Origin: Helicostylum pulchrum
Lineage: Eukaryota; Mucoromycota; Mucoromycetes; Mucorales; Mucoraceae
Reading direction: 5' to 3'
Assembly: GCA_025677825.1 (NCBI GenBank)
Contig: JAIXMO010000055.1
Span: 1-64,000, forward strand
Length of the DNA: 64,000 nt
Shown: positions 23,242 through 34,575 of the stretch, piece by piece
Layout of the letters: every line of letters begins with the position of its first letter
How positions within the stretch are numbered: the first letter of the stretch is position 1
Notes under the pieces: generated by a model
The model's input: only the letters and a program-made list of their open reading frames with translations
Databases searched by the model: none
What the model was told of the DNA's origin: nothing
Program-made: the position numbers and the translations under genes

Positions 23242-23415
23242 AGAGAGAGAGAGAGAAAAATTTTAAATTACATGTATTACAAAACACAAAAGAATTATAC
23301 CCCTTCCCCTACTTCTAAAAAAAAAACGCATTAGATTCCCTCCCTTCCTTCCTCCTCTTTATTCTTTTTGTAAAATATATATATGGTTAAAAACAAAATG
23401 ATTGTTTTTTTATTA

Positions 23416-24749
23416 TTATGGCACTAAATTATAGTCTGGTTCATCTTCACTATCATCTGATGATGATGACGACGAAGAAGATGATTCCTTATTTACAGGA
23501 GTTGCTCGCTTCATTCTATCTTGCGCTTTAGCAATTGTGTCCAATACTCTATCAACCTTTTTGGGCTGCATTTCCTCTACTTCATCGTCCTCCTCCTCTG
23601 ATGCAGCATCATCAATGTAGATCGATCGCTGTGGACGCGAAAATACGTCGTCTGGAAACTCATTGTCCTCTGAATAATTGTCTTCTTCTTCCTCTTCTTC
23701 TTGATCATTATCACCATAAGTCATTTCAACCTCTCCGTCAGACATGTCATCTTGTTCATTATCATCATCGTCATCTTCATCATCATCATCGTCTGCAATA
23801 ACTATAGGTCTTTCATATACATTATCATCCTCATCTTCACTGACATCTATAACTCTTTTACGTTTTCGGTGTTTTCTTACAACAGGTTCCATATCTAATT
23901 TACACACATAAAAAAAATAAAAAAAACCGTTACTTTAGCCTGTCTTTTTTTGCCAATAAGTAATAAAGGGAAAACATACCATCATCTTCATCCAGTATAC
24001 TATCATGTATCACATCTTCATAATCTACTTGTCCATCCTCTACAACAAAATCTTCTAAATCTTCTTCTTCATCATCTTCTTCTGGTTCCATATGCGATCC
24101 TGCATCCGACTGCATATTATAATCACTCTCATTATCATTGACAATACTACCACTATCATAATGTATCATGCAGTTTCCACAATAATTCTCTTCGTCCAAT
24201 TCCCATCCACAATTAGAGCAACGATGTCTAATTATACACACTTATTTAATAAAACCACACTTTTTTTTGCTGCGTGCTTCAAAAAAAAAAAACTTACATA
24301 ATTCCATCCTGATCTTCATCTCGAATATATCCAGATTGGTTCTCTATAGGATATAATCCTTCCCAATCCGCACGACACATTTTCTTTTCGCTGATATTTG
24401 CATTCTCGGGGCATAATAAATCACCTTTTTTTTAAAAAAAAAGAAAAATTTGTCAGTAATAATGATAAATGGTGGGGTTTTTTTTTCCCTTACATATGTT
24501 TTGTAATGCAAGTACAGGTACTGGTTGACGAATAGCAGGTACTCTGCACTTTGGACAGCATTTCTTTTGCTGAAGCCACATTAAAATACAACTACCACAG
24601 TATGTATGGCCTTTTAAATGGTATCAGTCTCTGTTCTTGTTTGAGTACGTAATGTACTTACCACAGTTTAATAAGTGTGCATCGGAATAAGTACAAGTAC
24701 AAATACTACATTTGGTTTCTAAGGAGAACAAAAAAAAAATAACGAATTT

Positions 24750-24793
<44 letters not shown>

Positions 24794-24852
24794 AAACTTG
24801 GTTTTTAGAGTTTACCTTCTTCAATTGCTTGTAAAGCTTTTTGATCTACCAT
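23416..24852 (-). CDS. RING-finger protein with long acidic tail (putative E3 ubiquitin ligase)
   Basis: Six exons (24852-24816, 24718-24662, 24610-24494, 24424-24298, 24227-23980, 23894-23416) give 354 aa. A C3HC4 RING lies at the N-terminus: C16-x2-C19, C31-x-H33, C36-x2-C39, C49/C50 and C53, assembled across two splices (CSICTCTYSDAHLLNC joined to GHTYCGSCILMW). A second zinc-ribbon-like motif follows (HRCSNCGWELDEENYCGNC). The C-terminal half is extremely acidic, with Asp/Glu runs, a nuclear-type basic patch (RKHRKRKR) and a serine run. RING proteins of this form pass ubiquitin from E2 to substrate; the acidic tail suggests nuclear or chromatin binding, which is inference. Intron 1 contains a run of 40 T. 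Confidence 0.85.
24753..24792. repeat. Poly-T tract of 40 in intron 1 of the RING gene
   Basis: Longest homopolymer in the window. It sits between the donor and acceptor and would read poly-A in the transcript. Assembly or sequencing length may be inexact. Confidence 0.7.
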
Positions 24853-25000
24853 GATCGCGTTTGAAAAAAAACAAGTTAAAAGTAAAGAAAGAGAATGATA
24901 AAAAAAAGGGAAGCACGAAAAGAAAAAAGGAGAGAGGACTGACTTTCTGTGACAGCAATTTATTAAAAAACGCGTTTTTTGACATGTATTTTTTTCTGTT

Positions 25001-25648
25001 TTACAAAAGTTGTCCAGGATGAATCTGATGACCTTCACAAATGCCTTCAAACACACGCCAATAATCCCAATACCCGTACAGACTAGCAGTTTGATAAACC
25101 TGTTTGGCTAATTTCTCTAGTGTCGGTTTAGAACCCGGCCAAACACGACACAATTCCATAATTTCGTACGGTTTCGCCGCCATATCCAAGTCCAAAAAAT
25201 GCTCGTTGCTTTCAACCTGGTAACTCTTTTGATTTGACTCTTGTGTGGTATTCGAGTTGTATTGAACGATTTGTAAAGTGAATGTATTGGTTTGTGTTGT
25301 ACAGGATAAGATGGCTAACAGGTCTTTGGACAGAAATGCGAGCCCGTGACTACGCTTGTTGTTTGTTTCTGTTTGAAATGATTTGGATAGGATCGATAGT
25401 GTTTCTCGTTCAACTGTATTGGCATGCGAGGCTAGCTGAAGTACGTGTTTTTCAATCGTGGGGTATATATTAGGTGGTGATTGTACAAAACTAGAGATGC
25501 AAATGGTGTTGCCAAATGTCCATTGTGGGCATGATGTTAATATTTCGTCTTCTTCTTCGGCCGATGTCGTCTCCAGTGACTTTATAGAGTGTTTTATAAT
25601 AAACGGAATAGTAAGGTAACCAATCGATAAAGTCACTGATATTGTCAT
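25001..25648 (-). CDS. Unknown 215-aa protein
   Basis: Single exon with its own start and stop. The N-terminus (MTISVTLSIGYLTIPFIIKH) is hydrophobic and may be a membrane anchor or signal. The rest is soluble: a charged patch (SAEEEDEIL), a Trp/Gly-containing centre and a C-terminal part PYEIMELCRVWPGSKPTLEK, LAKQVYQTASLYGYWDYW and RVFEGICEGHQIHPGQLL that looks conserved and helical. I do not recognise the family. Codon use and the lack of low complexity favour a real gene. It sits between two other minus-strand genes (148 and 280 bp apart), so each probably has its own promoter. Confidence 0.65.
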   Translation of the reverse strand: MTISVTLSIGYLTIPFIIKHSIKSLETTSAEEEDEILTSCPQWTFGNTICISSFVQSPPNIYPTIEKHVLQLASHANTVERETLSILSKSFQTETNNKRSHGLAFLSKDLLAILSCTTQTNTFTLQIVQYNSNTTQESNQKSYQVESNEHFLDLDMAAKPYEIMELCRVWPGSKPTLEKLAKQVYQTASLYGYWDYWRVFEGICEGHQIHPGQLL

Positions 25649-25928
25649 TTTTAAGGAAAGAAAGAAGAAAAAGAAAAAAAAAATATTTAATTGTGACGAG
25701 GATATATATTAAGAAAAAAAGTGTGTATGTGTAGTTCTGGTTTTTGGGTGTGTATATATTAGTCCTGCTTCCGTACCAATGGATAATTTAAATCGACAGT
25801 TGTACGTTAAATATATGTATATAAACTAAAAAAGGGTATGTACAGTATAGCACACACTAATCGCAGATAGTTAAATAGCCAACAAAAAACAAAGCTAAAC
25901 TACCCTTTTTTTTTAATAAGAAAAGCTA

Positions 25929-26832
25929 TCAAGGCGATTCTAAATAATGATAATTCTGTAATACCTATGTATTACTAACTATATATTCATATACGTATAT
26001 ATACGCAGTTAAAAAATAATAATATGTGTATATTACCTTGCGTCGCTCATCCATGGTAGGGGTACGCATTACATAATCGGAATTAGCGTGTAATGCTAGA
26101 CGTTCATACTTTTCCTTTTCAAAGGGTTTAAGCATATTCCACCTTTCATAGGCGATTGAGATAACGGTGGTTGGCGTCTTTGTAGTAAACTCTGTTTTTA
26201 ATTCATTTAAAAACTCATCAAAAGCCAATACGGGTTTAGAAGGCACGTATTGTTTTCTTTTTCGATAATTGACATATGGTTTCGGACTACGTTGAGTACA
26301 GCAATCATATTGGGTTCCTGGTTTAGGCATATGTGAAATACCTAAAAAGTACATTATTATCATACATTTATATAAAAAAAGAGGAGAAAAAACAATCTTA
26401 CTTGGTTCATCATATCCATAATTTATTAAAATGGGCGTAGATAAAGGAACACCACGAGCAGTAGCAATTGCCCTTTGAAGTAACTATTTTGCAACAAAAA
26501 AAAAAGGGTTTGTTTGTAAAAAAGACGTACAAAAACAAAGTACACACTACTATCAAAATTGTCACACAATACCTACTCGTCTATGACCACGTTTAACATG
26601 TAGAGATATCAAATCTGATTCAGTAATATCAAACAACTATAAAAAGAAGGGGAGAGAGAGAGAGAGGTTAAGATAAAAGAGGAGAGAAAAGATTAATTTA
26701 ACAAAAGAAAACACTTACTGATAATAACCTGTCGAAACCTTCTTGCACAAATACTTCAAAGTAGCGTGCTAAATTGTATCGTGCAAGAAAGTCTCGTACT
26801 TGATCAATGTCGTCATGTGAATTACTAACCAT
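25929..26832 (-). CDS. SAM domain plus HMG-box protein
   Basis: Five exons (26832-26719, 26636-26577, 26483-26402, 26341-26037, 25955-25929) give 195 aa. Residues about 10-75 resemble a sterile-alpha-motif domain (VRDFLARYNLARYFEVFVQE, then GFDRLLSLFDITESDLISL, HVKRGHRRLLQRAIA). Residues about 121-176 resemble an HMG box (PVLAFDEFLNELKTEF, YERWNMLKPFEKEKYERLAL). HMG boxes bend DNA and SAM domains oligomerise, so a chromatin or transcription role is likely. I do not know a named family with this exact short layout. The last exon has two acceptors 9 nt apart, both in frame. It is head-to-head with a C2H2 gene 561 bp away. Confidence 0.7.
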
Positions 26833-27393
26833 CTAACATTTATGCAAATAATAATAAGACCAGAATAAAAAAACCGCTTTTAATAAGTAATAGTTTTATT
26901 TCTTTAAACTTTTTTTTTTTTTTTGTTAAATTTACTTTCTAAACAAATTATACAGAGATCGAGTTTTTTTTTTTTTTTACTAGAGTGGAAAGGGAGAAAA
27001 TAGTTGTTTTTCTTTTTTCAGAAGCAGCTTTTCCCACTGTTTTTAGTAAAAAAGGATAAAATATTTAGCGAATCAAGAACAGGCTCCTTTAACGCAAATA
27101 AATAGGTTTTCCCCCCCTTTACAATAAAGCCCTGGAACTCGTGTTTTTATAATTATTGACGTTTTAGCCTCGATTTCCACTTTGGCTCTTTTTTGCATAA
27201 TCATTCTAAATTGGACTCCCTTTGTTGTCTCTCTCTCTCTGTTCACTTAAAATAGAAATTGCATTACCCTTAAATAACAAGTTTAATTTTTTTTTTTTTT
27301 GGTTATAAATACCTTTTTATTTCAAATAAAACTCTTTTTTTTTTCTTCTTCTTTTTATTATATACACGCATATAAAGCAGTTTAAATAATATA
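26833..27393. promoter_or_regulatory. Divergent region between SAM/HMG gene and C2H2 gene
   Basis: 561 bp between two start codons pointing apart. It contains several poly-T tracts, a short C7 run and a CT-rich microsatellite (TCTCTCTCTCTC near 27228). The last ~100 bp before the C2H2 start are pyrimidine-rich. Confidence 0.45.
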
Positions 27394-28519
27394 ATGGCTT
27401 CACCTTCTTGTATGCAACAAAGATTTATTAATCCTAATACACTTACACAACAACAACAACACCAATTACAACAAATACAGGAACAACATTCTAATAATGA
27501 TTATAATCAATTCATAAAAAGACAGCAGCAACAACATAGTAGAAGATTCAGTTACACAAGTATGCTATCAGACGCCGATCCTTGTTACATGGCAACTAAT
27601 TCATCACCTTCAAATGATAGTGAAGAATATGCTCAACAAGATACACCACCTTCATCATCTGTTAGTCCAGTTTCAGTTACGTCCTTTATCGATCCAATCT
27701 ATGTTGATATTCAAACAAAAGGAACCATGTATCATCATCCCATGATAATGGACAGACAACAACACAACATACAGCAGCAACAACAACATCAGCAACAACA
27801 ACAACAAATTCATTATTATGATCCGCATCAAAAAAACTTTTCTTCCAGTCAAAATAATAATAATAATAATAATAGCGCTATTTTTCATCGTAATTCGATG
27901 ATGCATTTTCCTTCTTCAATGAGTAATAATATTTCAATGAACAAGAATATTTCTCGCCCTGTTACTCCTGTATCTCCTCCTCTCATCTTGAAAGATAATT
28001 ATCCTTCACCTAATAATGTAATTTCATCCCCAACTGCTACTACAAATCCTTCTGCTGCTGCTTCTGCTTCTTCTTCTGTTGCTGCTGCTGCTAATAATAA
28101 AATTAAGAAAACACCTCGCTCAAGAGGACGTCGAGTCTCGAATATTCCAGGTTGTAATTCTCGTATGTTTACATGTAAAGTCGACGCCTGTGGTAAAGTA
28201 TTCAAACGGTCCGAGCATCTTAAAAGGCATATTCGATCTATCCATACCTTGGAGAAACGTAAGTCTTTTTTTGTTTGTATTTAACATATATATAATTAAA
28301 CATTTTACTGTATTTATTGTAGCTTTCGAATGCCCTTATCAAAGTTGTAATAAACGTTTTTCGAGATCAGATAATTTGAACCAACATATTCGTATCCATC
28401 GACACAGTAACACTGGTAACAAGGAACCTAGTAACAAACCACAAAAGCAATCCAATATTCATCAACAACACCTTCATCATTTTAATAGTAATAATAGTAC
28501 TTTTTCAAATTTTATTTAA
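27394..28519 (+). CDS. C2H2 zinc-finger transcription factor (two tandem fingers)
   Basis: Two exons (27394-28258, 28323-28519) give 353 aa. Two adjacent C2H2 fingers sit near the C-terminus: finger 1 with C261, C266, H279, H284 (GKVFKRSEHLKRHIRSIH) and finger 2 with C292, C297, H310, H314 (NKRFSRSDNLNQHIRIH), split by the intron in the linker. The RSEHLKRH and RSDNLNQH recognition helices are of the Msn2/Com2 type that reads AGGGG-like sites in yeast, so a stress-response role is possible but not shown. The N-terminal 250 residues are disordered: Gln runs, Asn runs, Ser/Pro-rich activating-type sequence, and a basic patch (TPRSRGRRVSN) just before the fingers. Confidence 0.9.
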
Positions 28520-28915
28520 AAGTTTTATAATAGTAAACTCTATTTTTTTTTTTTTTTTTTTTTGGGACATCTCCTATTAAAAATAATAAACATCAAATAT
28601 GGTTATTAAACATTATTATTTTACTGCTATTTCTTTTACAAAATCATGTACTCCTCTCAACAAGGGGAAAGGAAAATAAAAAAGGAGATGTTATATATAT
28701 AAAAAAACCAATTATACAGCCACAAAAAAGAAACAGTTTAAAATACCACCTTTTGGTGTCAATAAAAACATTTTAATTTCAATCATCACTTGCAGTTACT
28801 GTTTTGACCACAAAAAGGTGGCTAACCCAATCAAAAAAATTCTATATCCCCCCAGCAAAAATCTTTTTTTTTTTTTTTTTTGTATTTTATTCTTTTTTAG
28901 ATCTCTACTATAGCA
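28520..28915. other. Intergenic
   Basis: 396 bp between the C2H2 and RlmN-like genes, both rightward. AT-rich, with poly-T runs at about 28542-28563 and 28864-28881. Nothing else seen. Confidence 0.6.
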
Positions 28916-30238
28916 ATGCAAAGAACAATAAGATCTTATTCTTCACTAGTAAGAAACTTTAAAGTTCCTTCTACTTCTCCAAAAAGGACAAACCTGATCG
29001 GTTTAACTCTTGAAGAGTTACAAGTAGAGTTGGCTGGTTTAGAATATAGCAAGAAATTCACTCCGTTACAGATCTGGCAATTCATGTATAAAAAGGGCTA
29101 TACTGATTTTGACATGCCCAACCTATCTAAAGATTTACGAACAGAACTTGGTAGAAAATACGAGATTAATTATGGAGAAGTCAAGGTAAAATATATAAGA
29201 ATTATAATTTTTTTTTCTTTTTTTAACTTGCATAAACCAAGTTGGATAAAGTTGCATTGGATAATACACGAAAGTTTTTAATTGGATTCAACACGAAACA
29301 AGACCCAAAAGCGATTGTTGAAACAGTGATTATTCCAGAACAAAAGCGATCGACACTCTGTGTATCCTCTCAAATCGGCTGTTCGTTAAAGTGTACCTTT
29401 TGTCATACAGGCACACAAAAGTTAGAACGTAGTTTAACCTCTGCCGAGATTGTAGGACAGTACATGATTGCCGCTTCAAAAAGTGGCGATTTCCCGTTCC
29501 AAGATGAAAAGAGAAAGATTGTTTCGAATATGGTATTTATGGGTCAAGGCGAACCGCTTTATAATTGGAAACATGTCAGTAAAGCCGTTAAGATCTTGAC
29601 CGACGTACAAGGGTTAAATTGGTCCAAACCAAAGATTACAATTTCTACTTCAGGTGTAGTACCGTTAATACCAAAGATTGCAACTGAATTGGGTGTTTCC
29701 TTGGCTATTTCGTTGCATGCTACTAATAATACACTAAGAGATGTGTTGGTTCCTTTAAACAAGACTTTTCCCTTGGAGATGGTGTTGGAGGCATGTAAGT
29801 CGTATGCTCATCATATGGGAAATAGAGGTAGAAGAATCACATTTGAGTATGTTATGTTGGATCATGTCAATGATTCTTTATCCGATGCGCGTCTTATGGT
29901 CAAGTTATTAAAGCAATTACCAGCTCATGTCAACTTGATGTAAGTAGATTTATACATAAAACGGGGAGTGCATATCACTAGCATCTTACTTATATATATA
30001 TTTATAGTCCTTTTAATCCTTGGCCTGGAAGTGGATACGAATCCACAAAGATGGATCATATTGAAAGATTCGCTCAAGTTGTTGTCCAAGGTGGTATTCA
30101 CTGTACCATTCGTAGACCTAGAGGACAAGGTAAATAATGAACACATATTTTAGCGCGTACAAAATACTAATTCGTGCGTTAGATATTATGGCTGCGTGTG
30201 GTCAATTAAAGAGTTCGGAAATGAACAAATCCAGATAA
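28916..30238 (+). CDS. rlmN: RlmN-like radical-SAM rRNA adenine-C2 methyltransferase, probably mitochondrial
   Basis: Four exons (28916-29185, 29242-29939, 30008-30129, 30183-30238) give 381 aa. RlmN methylates C2 of an adenine in the large-subunit rRNA (A2503 in E. coli) and in some tRNAs. All key cysteines are present: the radical-SAM cluster C137-x3-C141-x2-C144 (IGCSLKCTFCHTGTQ), the family Cys at 130 seven residues upstream (STLCVSS), and the methyl-carrying Cys369 in DIMAACGQLKSS near the C-terminus. Other family motifs: VFMGQGEPLYNW, ITISTSGVVPLIPK, SLAISLHATNNTLRDVLVPL, FEYVMLDHVNDS, HVNLIPFNPWPGSGY and RRPRGQD. The N-terminus (MQRTIRSYSSLVRNFK) is basic and acid-free, so import into mitochondria is likely. 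The three short introns argue against bacterial contamination. Confidence 0.93.
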
Positions 30239-30641
30239 TAGAAAAATACCTTCTTTTTTTTTTTTTAATTGCAAGTGTAAGCTCTCGAATAACAAATATA
30301 CGTCGAGAGCACTTTTTTTTTTTTTGTAAATAGTTCTGCGCGTATTTACATTCCCCAACTCTCTTTTTTTTTTATACATATATATATACATGTAAAATAG
30401 AATAGAATACAAATAAATAGTCCTCTTTGAAGGGTGGTTTTTTTTTATGTATAAACACATGCTTGTATCACCAGTTATCCTTAAACTGTTTCATTGCTGT
30501 AACAACACTTTTTTCAAAACAAAAAAAAAACTACCACCAAAAAAACTGCGTCACGCTTTTTTTATTTTTCGCAAATTAAACGCACCAAGAGAGAAATTTT
30601 TTTTTTTGTGTTGTTCTTCTTCTTTTTAGATCTCATTAAAC
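30239..30641. other. Intergenic upstream of NUP35/53
   Basis: 403 bp, AT-rich with poly-T tracts; the last ~40 bp before the next start are pyrimidine-rich. No other feature supported. Confidence 0.55.
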
Positions 30642-32154
30642 ATGTTTAGTACACCATCTATCGCTAATAAAAAACGAGGCTCCGTTGGAACACTTACAAC
30701 CGCGGAAAGCTCTACATTAATACCGACAAATTCGTTGTTTGGGTCACAACCTGCTGCATCATCAACACCAACTAATTCGTTGTTTGGGTCGCAACCTGCT
30801 GCATCAACACCAACTAATTCTTTATTTGGTCCTAAACCTACTACTACTACTACTACCACTACTGCTACAGCGACTAATTCTTTTTTTGGTCCCCAAACAA
30901 GTACACCTTCTTCATTTGGCTCTCAACCCAATTCTTTATTCCAAAATGCACAAAATACACAACTAACACAAAATAACCAACAACAACAACAACAACAACA
31001 AGGTACAAGTTATTTGAGTTTAGATACTTGCTTTCCAGATGAGAAAGTTCCATACTTTATTGTTACTCCTGACCGTACTACGCGTACAACTGTACCTGCC
31101 AACTTTTTTCATGGAAATGTTACAAGGGAATCCTACACTGGTGCCACTACCACCGCCACATCAGAGTTAAATAATAATAATGAACCGTTATCTACTTCTG
31201 TATTTAACGAAAGAATTAATACTTTACCCAATTATTTGAGTGCTTTTGATAATACCAGTTCAGTAAGTACCTAGCAAACTAACAAAAAAAAAACGAATGT
31301 TGTAATTTTATTAAAATTAAAATATTAGGCTGCGACAAATAATAAATCATCAAATAGCTTATCCACTAAAAAGAGAGGTCTTGAAGATGAAGAAACGGGG
31401 TAAAAATAATAATACATGTATATACTAGATGATACTCATTCTTTTGGGATAGATCAAACACTTTATTGAAAAAGACAACGGGTGTGTTCAGTAGCAAAGG
31501 AACAATGCCTTATGGATTTGATAAGAATATGACCAGAGAAGAACATCAAAAACCCCCAACCGAGACTTTAAAAGACGTCGGTTTGCAATCCTCTACACTG
31601 TCAGCAGGACCTTTGCAACGTAGATTCGATACCAATACAGAACAAGATGCCTATAGAACATACAGTAATACAAGGTAAATTTTTTCTTTTATTTTTACAG
31701 TTTAAAATTCAATTAACAATGTTATACAATGTATAGTTTGCTCCAACAACCAAAAAAGACTAGAGTTAGAGTTTTTGGATACGACCAAAATAATGTCGAA
31801 CAAATTGTAAAGCACTTTAGCGGCCTTGGAGAATTATCTAAACCATATATATGTCAAGGAAACTGGATGATATTTGATTATGTATTACACGAGACAGCTG
31901 TAAAGGCAATTAAATGTAACGGTATGAATATTGATCAAGATCATTTGGTGGGTGTTACTTGGGATGAAAGAGCACTAGAAGTTGAATACTTGCGCTATCA
32001 ACGTATTAGTGAACCTGCTGACTTGTATAAAAAGTCTTCTGGATTCATGAATATCTTTAACAACCCTGATTCTGATTTGGAGAAAATTCAACGTAATAAC
32101 AATAAGGATCAAAAACTGTTTGATAAATTAAGAGAAAAGTTATTAGGTTGGTAA
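30642..32154 (+). CDS. NUP53: Nucleoporin of the Nup35/Nup53 family (MPPN domain)
   Basis: Four exons (30642-31262, 31329-31399, 31453-31674, 31737-32154) give 443 aa. These proteins link the pore membrane to the inner ring of the nuclear pore. The N-terminal ~110 residues carry FG-type repeats (NSLFGSQP twice, NSLFGPKP, NSFFGPQ, SSFGSQP) with Thr and Gln runs. The C-terminal RRM-like MPPN domain is clear at about 305-390: KKTRVRVFGYDQNNVEQIV, KHFSGLGELSKPYICQGNWM, IFDYVLHETAVKAIKCNGM and LVGVTWDE. The extreme C-terminus (FDKLREKLLGW) is an amphipathic membrane-binding helix ending in Trp, as in yeast Nup53/Nup59. Family assignment is firm; 53 versus 59 cannot be separated. Confidence 0.93.
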
Positions 32155-32288
32155 AATAAAAAACAAGAAAATTAAATTTTTTAATATGATGTCACACGAC
32201 TCCCCCCTTTTTTTTTTTTTTTTTTTTTTTTTTTCTTTTTTTTTATTCTTTCGATTAATACATTTCCTTCTCTTCTTCATCTCTTATA

Positions 32289-32527
32289 ATGAGTCATCAT
32301 AAAACTGCTGGTAAAATAAAAAGACTCAAAAAAAAACGCTCCTTAGAAATAAATTTTACTTATATTTTCAAGTTCAGAAACAGACGAAGGTTACGTTGAG
32401 CAAAGGTTTGATGAACCATTCTTTATGAAGAAATGGACTGATGATCAAAAAGCAGGTAATAACTTGACAACCCCGTTTTGTGCATAAAAAACATGTATTC
32501 ACCTCGCACTGATAAAAAATTTCGACT

Positions 32528-32564
<37 letters not shown>

Positions 32565-34404
32565 TTTGCATATCAGCTTTTATTATGCATACCTATTTCA
32601 AAAACAGTAAATGTCGTCGAGAGATTATCACCATTGTTACATCGTGATTTCATATCCGTACGTTTTTTAATCTTAAAATAGATCAAAAGTCCAACTGCAA
32701 ATATTTACCCTTTTTATATATGTATATAGAGTTTACCTTACGAAATTACAACCGAAATATTATACTACCTTGATATAAGTGCATTGACCTGTATGTCAAG
32801 AGTATCCAAGCAATGGAAACAAGCAAGTGAAGACCAACTAGTATGGAAAGATCTATTTTATTCTGTAGGTTGGGAATCAAATAAAGAGTCCATCTTTGAC
32901 TACCTGACAAACAAACCAACCAAAACTTCCTTATCCTCTAGTATAGCCTTAGCCAGAACAACTGCCGCCTTATACGACCCAACTGCTTTACCTACTATGC
33001 CTGGTGCTCCTATCGCTAGATTAAAACCCTTTAAAAGATCAACTGATTTATTTTTTGATAAACTATTACGGAACAATCAATCACCTAGTAAAAGTGCAAC
33101 TCACAGTAGTAACATATACAATACCAGTCAAAGCAGTAGTCTTATCTCTTCCAACCAAGCTTCTTCTTCTTCTAGTAGTAACAATTTAGCAATAAGACCT
33201 ACACAAGTTTATCCTTCTAGATCTCAACCTTGCAGCAGTAAAGAACTTTTATCTCACCTCGTTGTTGAACGCCCCTTTTTAAATAGACCTTCTCCTCGAA
33301 GACACGTGAAATACGATGAAAGTGCCATCTTTCACTATAAAGAGACATTCGATACTAGATTTATAAACTGGAAACGACTTTACCGTAACCGTCATACAAT
33401 TGAAAATAGATGGATAGAGGGTAAATGTAAAGTAAAGCAGTTTCCACCTTCGCACCATGAAAATGCGTTAATGATGGAAGAAACACAACACAACGGAGGT
33501 ATCTATTGTCTTCAATTTGATCATTCCATCTTGGTCACTGGAAGCAGAGATAGAAATCTAAAGGTGTGGGATATCAAGACCGGCAGACTAAAGTTCACAC
33601 TGGAAGGACATTCAGGCAGTGTCTTGTGTTTACAGTTTGACCATAGGTACTTGATAACAGGTAGTAGTGATAGTACTTTGATCGTTTGGAATATCCATAC
33701 TGGCGCTAAAATTAAATCGTTTGTGGGTCACGGTGAAAGTGTTTTAAATGTAAAGTTGTTGGGAAATACCGTTGTTAGTTGTTCAAAGGACCGTACTGTA
33801 CGTATTTGGGATTTAGAAAAGGGTACACTTGAAATGACTTTAAGAGGTCATCGAGCTGCTGTAAATGCAGTACAGTTCAAGAATGATAAAATTGTATCTG
33901 CCTCTGGTGATCGAACGATTAAAATCTGGGATATTGTAATTTATTTCTTTAAAAAAAAAAAAGAAAGAGAGAGAAAGTGTGTAACTAACTAGTATCATAT
34001 AGCATACGGGTGCTTGTATAAAAACATTGGACTCTCATAGTCGAGGTATTGCTTGCGTAGAATATGATGGTCAGTATATTATTAGTGGATCAAGTGACCA
34101 ATCGATTCGGGTATGGTGTGCCGACACGGGTAAATGTCTTCACACGCTGGAGGGCCATACCGATTTAGTGCGTACGCTTCAACTAGACAGTAAATCGCAG
34201 CGTATCGTCAGTGGTAGCTACGATGGAAGTTTAAAAATCTGGAATTTACAAGATGGAAAACTATTAAAGAGTTTTAATCAATTGGTTCATGGAAGAATAC
34301 TAAACCTACAATTTGATTACGGAAGAATCGTATGCTGTTCTAATTTAGGCAAAATTATTATGTACGACTTTACGCATGGTATCGATACACAATTCCTTCT
34401 TTAA
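32289..34404 (+). CDS. F-box and WD40-repeat protein (SCF substrate receptor)
   Basis: Five exons (32289-32310, 32378-32455, 32608-32657, 32730-33935, 34003-34404) give 585 aa. The F-box is at about 51-95 (SLPYEITTEILYYLDISALT, CMSRVSKQWKQASEDQLVWK), followed by a Ser-rich linker and, from about residue 285, seven WD40 repeats (LVTGSRDRNLKVWDIKTGRL, LITGSSDSTLIVWNIHTGA, VVSCSKDRTVRIWDLEKG, IVSASGDRTIKIWD, IISGSSDQSIRVWCADTGK, IVSGSYDGSLKIWNLQDGK). Such proteins bring phosphorylated substrates to the Skp1-Cullin-F-box ubiquitin ligase. The layout is like Met30/Pop1/FBXW7, but which one cannot be said. Intron 2 holds a run of 32 A. The gene starts only 134 bp after the Nup stop. Confidence 0.9.
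32530..32561. repeat. Poly-A tract of 32 in intron 2 of the F-box/WD40 gene
   Basis: Runs directly in transcript sense before a pyrimidine-poor acceptor. Useful as a polymorphic marker; length may be inexact. Confidence 0.7.
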
Positions 34405-34489
34405 ATAAAATTTTTAATACGCACATAAAAAAAGTCATTTCCACACCAGTTTTTTATTAGTTAATCAACGAAGTTTAAAAAGAGTACAA

Positions 34490-34575
34490 CAAGGTACTGG
34501 TAAGAAAAGTGAGCGTCGGTTCCTGCTTTATAAAGTAGAACAACTTCAGAAATAAAATAAAAGGTTCAACTACGA
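34490..34575 (+). repeat. Dispersed repeat family B, short copy
   Basis: Matches the middle of the copy at 35270-35350: GGTAAGAAAAG, then GAGCGTCGGTTCCTG against GAGCATAGGTTCCTG, then AGAAATAAAATAAAAGGTTC. About 80 bp and more diverged than the other two copies. Probably a fragment. Confidence 0.65.

Noticed and set aside
25929..26832. The SAM/HMG gene as the zygomycete sex-determining sexM/sexP gene
   Set aside because: The sex locus is normally flanked by a triose-phosphate transporter and an RNA helicase gene; neither is here, and sexM/sexP lack a SAM domain as far as I know.
28916..30238. Bacterial contamination or recent transfer for the rlmN-like gene
   Set aside because: Three typical short fungal introns, AT-rich fungal flanks and a presequence make it a resident nuclear gene; ancient origin is a separate question.
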